Positions 1-6,200 of a stretch of 7,439 nucleotides of DNA are shown one piece after another; position 1 is the stretch's first letter; each line of letters starts with the position of its first letter. The notes beneath the pieces are model-generated. The model was not told the DNA's origin. It ran no database searches and was given only the letters and a program-made list of their open reading frames with translations. The DNA is from Spirochaetaceae bacterium (GTDB taxonomy: Bacteria > Spirochaetota > Spirochaetia > Treponematales > Breznakiellaceae). Location: positions 1 through 7,439 of the forward strand of contig JAITNZ010000216.1 in the NCBI GenBank assembly GCA_031290205.1. Direction: 5' to 3'. Both the position numbers and the translations under genes were made by a program.

Positions 1-20
1 TCTGCCATATTTAACCCCAT
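1..20 (-). CDS. 5' end of a divergent gene (partial, product unknown)
   Basis: On the minus strand an ATG at 20-18 is preceded by AAGGAGG (plus-strand 26-32), five bases upstream. This is a near-perfect Shine-Dalgarno at good spacing, stronger than any other site in the window except that of the amylase. Only six codons are visible (M G L N M A) before the window ends, so no function can be assigned. A perfect TATAAT box lies 26 bases upstream of the start codon. The gene is divergent from the exporter operon and shares its control region, so it might encode a regulator, precursor or modification enzyme of the same system. That is inference from position only. Confidence 0.6.
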
Positions 21-45
21 TCGTTCCTCCTTCCGGGTAGGAACT

Positions 46-51
46 ATTATA
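46..51 (-). promoter_or_regulatory. -10 box of the divergent leftward gene
   Basis: The minus strand reads TATAAT here, a perfect sigma-70 -10 hexamer. No good -35 is found 16-18 bases upstream; the best is TCATAA at 18 bases. That region is occupied by a copy of the AT-rich repeat, which suggests an activator-dependent promoter. Transcription would begin near position 39, giving a leader of about 20 bases that carries the AAGGAGG ribosome binding site. Confidence 0.4.
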
Positions 52-52
52 A

Positions 53-79
53 TTTGGGTTACATTTTAATTATGAGGCA
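53..79 (+). repeat. AT-rich direct repeat, copy 1
   Basis: The left half reads TTTGGGTTACATT and the right half AATTATGAGGCA, with two extra T bases between them compared with copy 2. The copies are 33-35 bases apart, about three helical turns. The repeat ends one base from the divergent -10 box and covers its -35 region, as a transcription-factor site might. It could also be a remnant of a dispersed repeat. Confidence 0.6.
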
Positions 80-87
80 TTCATCTT

Positions 88-115
88 TTTGGGTTACATT
101 AATTATGAGGCAATG
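88..115 (+). repeat. AT-rich direct repeat, copy 2
   Basis: It has the same TTTGGGTTACATT and AATTATGAGGCA blocks as copy 1, without the two-base insertion. The 18-base stretch ATTAATTATGAGGCAATG (98-115) recurs exactly at 6972-6989. This copy ends seven bases before the TTGACA -35 of the rightward operon, a position suited to an activator or UP-like site. Confidence 0.65.
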
Positions 116-122
116 CGGGCTC

Positions 123-151
123 TTGACAAACGTGTAGGCATCTTCTACTAT
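123..151 (+). promoter_or_regulatory. Promoter of the exporter operon
   Basis: A perfect -35 hexamer TTGACA (123-128) is followed by a 17-base spacer and TACTAT (146-151), a 4/6 match to the -10 consensus. The expected transcription start is near 158, so the 5' leader would be only about 5-11 bases. Both promoter boxes lie upstream of the adaptor start codon, and the preceding repeat copy may add control. Confidence 0.6.
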
Positions 152-168
152 GCTTTAGAGCGGTGCCT

Positions 169-711
169 ATGGATAATGCCATCTTTCGCAAAACAAGTCT
201 TGAGCGGATTTCTTCGCCCGAACAACTCAACGATTACATAAAAGTGGCGAACCCCGCTGTCTGGATGGTTTTGGGCGCGATGCTGTTGGCTTTGTCCTCA
301 CTGGTGTTTTGGGGAATCAGCGCGACGATACCCACGACGGTTTCCGCTATCGCTATGGCGGAAGGGGGGGGACGCTATGTCTGTTACTTCCCTCCGGCTC
401 TCGGAGCGGGGATTAGCCCCGGCATGAGCGTCCGTGTCGACGGGAAAGAGGCGCGGGTGCTTGAAAAAGGCGCGGCGCCCTTGTCATTTCGTGAAGCGGC
501 GGAGGGCTTGCCCTCAGATTATGCCGCCTACGCGCTGTCACTGGGGGAATGGAACGTGAAAGTGCGTGTCGTATTGAATGCGGACTTCTCCGGCGCAGCA
601 GTCTCTTCGCAAGGAAGAACTTCTTTTCCACTGACGATTACTGCAGGAGTATATGTCCCTCTCACGATTACCATGGCGCAGACGCAGCCACTTGACTTCT
701 TGCTAAAATGA
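169..711 (+). CDS. Short HlyD-like adaptor of an NHLP-type bacteriocin secretion system
   Basis: This 180-residue protein probably acts as the membrane fusion partner of the exporter encoded next. Its N-terminus (FRKTSLERISSPEQL, residues 6-20) matches the conserved start of the NHLM/NHLP HlyD-type secretion proteins as I recall them. One membrane segment follows at about residues 30-50. The rest (about 70-180) resembles only the beta-barrel and membrane-proximal parts of HlyD proteins, ending in a G-V-Y-V-P-L-T-I-T strand. The lipoyl domain and coiled-coil hairpin, which bring family members to roughly 400 residues, appear to be missing. The reading frame is intact, so this looks like a compact form and not a pseudogene. 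I chose ATG 169 over GTG 163: the only weak ribosome site (AGAG, 157-160) is eight bases upstream, and the family N-terminus fits. A G8 tract (364-371) sits where the missing domains would be. Confidence 0.75.
   Translation: MDNAIFRKTSLERISSPEQLNDYIKVANPAVWMVLGAMLLALSSLVFWGISATIPTTVSAIAMAEGGGRYVCYFPPALGAGISPGMSVRVDGKEARVLEKGAAPLSFREAAEGLPSDYAAYALSLGEWNVKVRVVLNADFSGAAVSSQGRTSFPLTITAGVYVPLTITMAQTQPLDFLLK
364..371 (+). repeat. G8 homopolymer in the adaptor gene
   Basis: Eight consecutive G bases encode Gly-Gly-Gly at residues 66-68 of the adaptor, between the membrane segment and the beta domain. A one-base slip would shift the frame and remove everything after the membrane anchor. Confidence 0.85.
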
Positions 712-2873
712 TGGCGGAAAAGCGGCGGGGGCAGGCGTCCGTCAAATGTCCGCAGATTATCCAGATGGAAGCGTTGGAATGCGGGGCGGCGTCCCTCGCT
801 ATGGTGCTGGCATATCACGGTAAATGGGTGCCGCTTGAACAAGTGCGCGGCGACTGCGGCGTGTCGCGGGACGGCGCCAACGCAAAAAATATCATCGCCG
901 CCGCGCGGAACTACGGCTTAACGGCAAAAGGCTACCGTTTTGAACCTGATCAGCTCAAAGAGGCGCCGCTACCTTGTATAATCCATTGGGAATTCAACCA
1001 TTTTGTCGTATTTACGGGCTTTAAGGGCGGCAAAGCGCTCATCAACGACCCGGCGCGGGGCGCGATCGAGCTGCCCATTGCCGAATTTGACCACGCCTTT
1101 ACGGGTGTTACGCTGCTTTTTGAACCGGATGCAAACTTTGAGCAAGGAGGCAAGCCCCGTAGCGTCCTACAATTCGCCCGTTCCCGTATGAAAAGGCTGC
1201 TTTTACCCTTTATTTTCGTGGCTTTAACCGGAATCACCAGCGCCATCCTCGGGATTATCAACCCGGTGCTTTCGCGGATATTCCTAGATCGCATCCTTTC
1301 CGGGCAGAGTCCGCTCTGGCTTTCCGGTTTGCTTTTCGCTCTTTTGGCGCTTGGTGTGGCGCGTATTATCATCGACCTCTTACAGAGTCTTTACCTCCTT
1401 AAAATCGAGGGCACAATTGCCGTAACAGCCAATGCCGAATTTTTATGGCACATCTTGCGGCTGCCGCTTGAATTTTTTTCACAACGGATGGTAGGTGATA
1501 TAGCCGCGCGGCAAAATTCCAATCAGGGTATCGCCTTTACCCTGATTCGCACTATCGCCCCCCAGGTGATTAACGTGGTGATGATGGTGTTCTATCTGGT
1601 GGTGATGATCCGCTACAGCCCATTGCTCACACTGGTCGGTGTGGGAACGATGACGCTTGATTGGTGGATTGCGCGAGTTATTTCCGCAAAACGTGTCGCA
1701 GCCAGCCGTGTTTATGCGCGGGATGCTGGTAAGCTCGCCGCCGCCACGGTAAACGGCATCGATATGATAGAAACGCTCAAGGCGGCGGGCGCCGAAAACG
1801 GCTACTTTGAACGCTGGGCGGGCTATCAGGCGGCGGCTGCCTCCGTGCAGGCGCACTTCACCCAACCGAGTACGCTTTTGATGAACATCCCCTATTTATT
1901 GAAACTGCTTTCTTCGATAGCGCTGTTGGGGCTCGGCGCTTCGCTGGTCATCGCCGGTAATTTCACGCTTGGTATGTTTATGGCTTTTCAGGGATTTTTT
2001 GCCTCCTGTATGGCGCCGGTAAGTTCTTTGATTGGCGCGGGAGAGAGTATTCAGGAGATGCGGACGAGCATGGAGCGAGTTGAGGATGTGCTTAAATATC
2101 CGGCGGACGTTCATAACGCAGAGAAGCTCGACAAAGACAAGGACTATAAAAAACTTTCCGGCAATCTTTCCATGCGGGATGTGTCGTTCGGCTATTCCAA
2201 ACTGTCGCCGCCTATAATCGAGCATTTTGACCTTGAGCTTAAAACCGGGTCAACGGTGGCGTTTGTCGGTCCTTCGGGTTGCGGCAAGTCGACGCTGGCA
2301 AAGTTGATTTCAGGACTTTACAAGCCCTGGTCGGGCGAAATCCGCTTTGACGGCATCCCATTGGAGGACATACCCCGCGAAATTGTTACCGCCTCTCTTG
2401 CGGTTGTTGACCAAGACATCACTATTTTTGAGGATAGCATCGCCTGCAATATCAAGATGTGGGATAAGTCCATCGAGGATTATGAGATGATACTCGCCGC
2501 CAAAGACGCGCAAATCCTCAGCGATGTACTAGTTCGCGACAAGGGTTTTAGCTATACGATGCTTGAAGGGGGGCGCGATTTTTCAGGTGGTCAACGCCAG
2601 CGGCTCGAAATCGCGCGGCTTTTGGCGCAAGACCCCACCATCATCATCCTAGATGAAGCTACTTCCGCGCTCGATTCGAAGACCGAGCACGAGGTAGTCG
2701 AAGCGATACGCAAGCGCGACATCACCTGTATCTTTGTGGCACACCGCCTTTCCACCATCAGGGATTGCGACGAGATTATCGTCATCGATAAGGGGCGCGT
2801 AGTCGAACGCGGCGCCCACGAAGCGCTATTCGCTCGCGACGGACTCTACACGCAACTTGTCACAACGGAGTAG
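708..2873 (+). CDS. Peptidase C39-containing ABC exporter (PCAT, NHLM bacteriocin type)
   Basis: This 721-residue inner-membrane protein should cut a double-glycine-type leader from a peptide substrate and export the core using ATP. The C39 protease occupies residues 14-145: Q19 (oxyanion hole), C25 (in ECGAASLAM), H98 (in NHFVVF) and D114 (in NDPA) form an intact active site. The exporter membrane domain spans about 160-440, with clear hydrophobic segments near 163-187, 202-230, 287-315 and 396-430. The ATPase domain (about 487-721) is complete: Walker A GPSGCGKST (521-529), Q-loop VVDQD, signature SGGQ (626-629), Walker B with D649 and E650, and switch H679. Its ATG overlaps the adaptor stop as ATGA and has no clear Shine-Dalgarno, so translation is probably coupled. 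The length is normal for the family. In known NHLM loci a second ABC protein without protease usually follows; none is present here. The substrate is unknown. Confidence 0.93.
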   Translation: MMAEKRRGQASVKCPQIIQMEALECGAASLAMVLAYHGKWVPLEQVRGDCGVSRDGANAKNIIAAARNYGLTAKGYRFEPDQLKEAPLPCIIHWEFNHFVVFTGFKGGKALINDPARGAIELPIAEFDHAFTGVTLLFEPDANFEQGGKPRSVLQFARSRMKRLLLPFIFVALTGITSAILGIINPVLSRIFLDRILSGQSPLWLSGLLFALLALGVARIIIDLLQSLYLLKIEGTIAVTANAEFLWHILRLPLEFFSQRMVGDIAARQNSNQGIAFTLIRTIAPQVINVVMMVFYLVVMIRYSPLLTLVGVGTMTLDWWIARVISAKRVAASRVYARDAGKLAAATVNGIDMIETLKAAGAENGYFERWAGYQAAAASVQAHFTQPSTLLMNIPYLLKLLSSIALLGLGASLVIAGNFTLGMFMAFQGFFASCMAPVSSLIGAGESIQEMRTSMERVEDVLKYPADVHNAEKLDKDKDYKKLSGNLSMRDVSFGYSKLSPPIIEHFDLELKTGSTVAFVGPSGCGKSTLAKLISGLYKPWSGEIRFDGIPLEDIPREIVTASLAVVDQDITIFEDSIACNIKMWDKSIEDYEMILAAKDAQILSDVLVRDKGFSYTMLEGGRDFSGGQRQRLEIARLLAQDPTIIILDEATSALDSKTEHEVVEAIRKRDITCIFVAHRLSTIRDCDEIIVIDKGRVVERGAHEALFARDGLYTQLVTTE

Positions 2874-2928
2874 TTTTCTCGATTGCCCACACGAAGCCGG
2901 TAGTTGCTTTAGCAAGTACTGCCGCCGA

Positions 2929-3067
2929 CTAGCAGCCTGTCGCTCTTCATCTGGAAAACATCCTAGGAGCCTGTCGCACTTCGAGTAAAAAACAATCTAA
3001 TAGTCAAATTATATGCTATTAGTATATAAAAATTATCAAAATCAGGGGAAGTCCGACAGGCTGCTAG
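2929..3067. mobile_element. MITE-like element with CTAG direct repeats and a duplicated left end
   Basis: The right end (3048-3063) is the inverted complement of two successive left ends, at 2933-2948 and 2967-2982. Each pairs at 14 of 16 positions, around the core AGCCTGTCG. CTAG occurs immediately outside every end (2929-2932, 2963-2966, 3064-3067), as expected of 4-bp target duplications of the YTAR type made by IS5-group transposases. The interior is AT-rich and has its own stem, CTAATAG (2997-3003) with CTATTAG (3016-3022). It has no transposase, so it would need one in trans. The outer pairing, including flanking bases, gives a 15-bp perfect inverted repeat (2928-2942 with 3054-3068). 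IS5 assignment is inference from the ends and duplication; a REP-type palindrome is an alternative. Confidence 0.65.
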
Positions 3068-3176
3068 TATAGAGAGGTGCAACTTTTTTAGCACGGTAAT
3101 TGACAATGGGATAGCTTAAGCGCAGATAGAGTACACAGAGCGCCCGGAGGCTGTTCTCTGCTTCCTCCTGCCGCAT
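3042..3176 (-). CDS. Doubtful 44-codon ORF downstream of the amylase
   Basis: This open frame is in the same frame as the amylase, and the frame stays open from the amylase TGA to the ORF stop. Its codons have GC-rich third positions like the neighbouring genes, which is why it is listed. The peptide starts M-R-Q-E-E-A-E-N and has a hydrophobic patch around LCVLYLRL. The last eight or so residues and the stop codon come from the MITE right end, so it could be the relic of a gene cut by that insertion. No clear Shine-Dalgarno precedes the ATG, and I do not recognise the product. Chance is equally likely. Confidence 0.15.
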   Translation of the reverse strand: MRQEEAENSLRALCVLYLRLSYPIVNYRAKKVAPLYTSSLSDFP

Positions 3177-3209
3177 TGTGTCTCTAAGTTTTTCGCTCTT
3201 CTTGCAACA

Positions 3210-6200
3210 TCATTTCTTCTTTACTGTCGCCTTCTTTTCCCCCGCCGGCTTTTTCTCTGAGGCACTCTTCGCCGGCGCTTTCTTCTCGGCGGCGGGGGCT
3301 GCCGCTTTTGGGGCTGCGGTTTTTTCTGCCGCCGGTTTCGCCGCTTTTTTTGCGCCGCCGCCGCTGGCTCCGTCCGAAACGGCATCGATTAAAAAATCGA
3401 GGCGGTAGCCGGAGATAGGCTCGGCTTTGCGGAACTTTTCGATGATCGCGAGCGGCTCGTCGGTCTTTGCGTATTCGAGGGCGAAGACGGCGCCGAAGAA
3501 GAGCGCCTCGCCGAATGATTCTTTGTTGAACCAGGTTGTCCCTTCCCACACATTGACGCCGAGGATGCGCTTAAAGTCATCGCACTCGCTGTTTTCGAGG
3601 ATGATGGAGGAGGCGGTAACGTGCGCCCCGCTCTGCTGCCAGATTGCCTTGAACGAATCTGCGGCACCACCGAGGTTTGCGAGGGTAACGCGGCGCAACA
3701 GCGCTTTCGCCACTTCGATGACGCGGTAGGCTTTGCCGCCGTCGACGCCGTTTGCTTCGGCGGCTTCGCGGAATTTACGGTCGAGGTGCCAGTGTTCAGT
3801 CAGGGATACCGCATCGGCGCCTGTGGCGCCTTCTCCTGCGAGCGCGCCGAGCAACTGGAAAACGGTGTAGGCATAGATGAACAGGGCAAGCTCCGTGCCG
3901 CTGTCGAGGTATGTGCACACATCTTTGGCAAAGGCGCTGCGTCCGCGTTTTACCGCCGCAAAAGCCCCGGCAAAGCGCTCGATATTTTTGCAGAATGAGT
4001 CGACCGCCTCCGCGGCACCCAGCTCTTTGCACTTCTTCGAGGGCTTGAATGCCTCGTAATCGCCTTCTTTCAAGAAGCGCTGCGATGCCGTCACAAAATC
4101 CAGAAGAGCCTTCTTCAGCGCATCTTCATTCGCACCCGATTTCGATGATAATATCGCGTGAACATCATCGAGCCGTTCCTTCGAGAATAACGCCCAAAAC
4201 GGCGCGTAAACTTCGTCTAGTATCATATCTTGTAATGCCTCCTCCGGCGCCTTCATAAAAGCGCCGTTTACGTGTTTGTGAAGACGCGCCCAGCTTTTGC
4301 AATTGGCGTCCTCAACTTCATATATATCAATATACACCTGAGCCTCATAACCATTCAAGATGATGAAAAGCCCCTGCTCATAGAGATCATTCGATGAGCG
4401 GATAATCCAGCGGTCGCACCGCTGTTCCCGCATCAGCACAAAATGCGTCCGGTCCTGGTGGAGTAGCAACGATGAGGCGAGGCTTTCCTGGCGGTAGCTG
4501 CCGTCTTTCTGCGGAATCGCAACCGCCCCCCCCCTAATCCAGCCCGATGTTCGTTCCCAAAAATTATTGAACAGCACGAGCGCGCGATCGTTATCACAAC
4601 GATTGGTGTAGGCAAACACATTTTCGTTCACGCACCCTGCCGACGGATAGAAGTCGAATAGGCAGAAATCGGCGCTGCCGGAAAAGATCATGCGGCGTTT
4701 CATCAGCGGGAAGATTTCACGATTATGCCGCCCGATAAGCTCCTCGTCGGGCGCCTCGTCCTTATAGGCGCGCCGGTATTCCATCCCATACTTTTCCTCA
4801 AAGCCTTCGATTTGCCCATGACCGAACATCGGCAGCCCGGGCATCGTTACCATTAAGGTGCAGACGCCGAAATATTTGTCGCCCTTGCCAAATTGAGCGA
4901 CCGCCGTATCCTCATCAGGATTGTTCATAAAGTTGACAAAACGTTTGAGTATCTCGCCGTCAAACTCCAGCGTGTTCTTGATCGTCGCCCGATACTTCGC
5001 GTTCTCTTCCTTTTTGAGCATATTCATAAATGCTGAGTTGTAGACGCGGTGCATACCGAGCGTGCGCACGAAATAGCCTTCCATCATCCAGAACGCTTCG
5101 GCAAGGAGGAGCGTGTGCGGCGCCTCTGCCGCGCAACGGTCGACGACCTCGCGCCAGAATTCGTGTGGTATGCGCCGGTTGAACTCCTCCGTGCTGAGAG
5201 CATGTTCCGCGCGGCTGGCAATGTCCCCGCCGCTCCCCGGTTCAGGGTACCAGAGCCGCTGGATGTGCCGCTTTGCCAGCGTCATCGCCGCATCGAAACG
5301 GACGATAGGAAACTGCTGGCAGACCCCGACTATCGTGCGGATAACCGCCTCCCGCGCTTCGGGATTCAGAAAATCAATCTGAGCGGTATCGTTCCACGGC
5401 ATCGAGGTGCCGTCGTTCCCGTGATAAATATAGCGGTGGCGCCCATTGCGCCGGTCGTAGTGGTGAAACACGACCGCGCAATCGGAGTTGTTGAAGTAGC
5501 GGTCTTCGATCTGGACGACAATTTCGTCCCGCGTCGAGAGGTTGCCGCTCGAATATTGATACTGAGGGTAGGGCGGGTAATCAAGCTGAAGGAAGCGGTC
5601 GGGATGCTCGAATATCCACTTCGAGTCGAGTCCTGTGTGGTTGGGCACCATGTCGCTCCCCAGCCGGATGCCCCGGCGGGCGCAGCGTTCCCGCAGTTCG
5701 CAGAGCGCCCCCCAGCCGCCCAGCTCGGCGGCAATATCATAGTCGTAGAGGCTGTAGGCGCTTGCCGCCGCTTCGGGGTTGCCCTTCCACTGTTTTATCG
5801 TCCGCGAGGCGGCGCTCCGCTCCCAGAGCCCGATGAGCCACAAGCCGGTAAAGCCCCGCCGCGCAAGCTCGTCGAGTTCCGCATCGGGAATCTGGTCAAG
5901 CTTCGTAATTTCGCGCTTATAGGTCCCGCTGAGTTGCGAGAGCCAGACGAGGATGCTCTTCGCCAAGAGCACGGTGCGCGGCATCCAAACCTCGTCATGG
6001 CTGAACTGTTCGTATTCATTTTGCAGATAGCCGAAGTCGTAAACTTCGGTTGGTCCCGGCGCGCCCCCCCACTGCGGCTTTTCCTCTTCGGCAATCACGT
6101 CGATCCCCGTAAGAAGCCGCGAGAAAAATGGCTCGAGAAGGAGACCCCAGTGTTCCCGCATCCAGCGGAGCTGCCCCGCCAAATCATCCGGGCAGGCAAG

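Larger units (their letters stand above)
2874..3209. other. Convergent intergenic region
   Basis: This 336-base stretch lies between the exporter and amylase stop codons. It holds an imperfect hairpin just after the exporter (stem TTGC/GCAA at 2904-2915 with partial outer pairing 2898-2924) but no T-run, so it is not a convincing terminator. It also holds the MITE-like element and a doubtful 44-codon minus-strand ORF. A second stem-loop, CAGAG (3136-3140) with CTCTG (3156-3160) enclosing a GCC/GGC stem, lies on the amylase side, also without a T-run. Confidence 0.6.

Noticed and set aside
23..44. Hairpin GTTCCT/AGGAAC hiding the ribosome site of the divergent gene
   Set aside because: With the TATAAT box at 46-51 transcription would begin near 39, so most of one arm would not be in the RNA. 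It could still be a DNA operator, but nothing supports that further.
53..115. The two repeat copies as a CRISPR array or iteron origin
   Set aside because: Only two tandem copies exist, one with a two-base insertion and a spacer of less than 10 bases. No cas or replication gene is present.
72..137. A 21-codon ORF spanning the AT-rich repeats as a possible precursor peptide
   Set aside because: It has no ribosome site, lies upstream of the operon promoter, and lacks a leader with a GG cleavage site. Its two ATG codons are part of the repeat unit.
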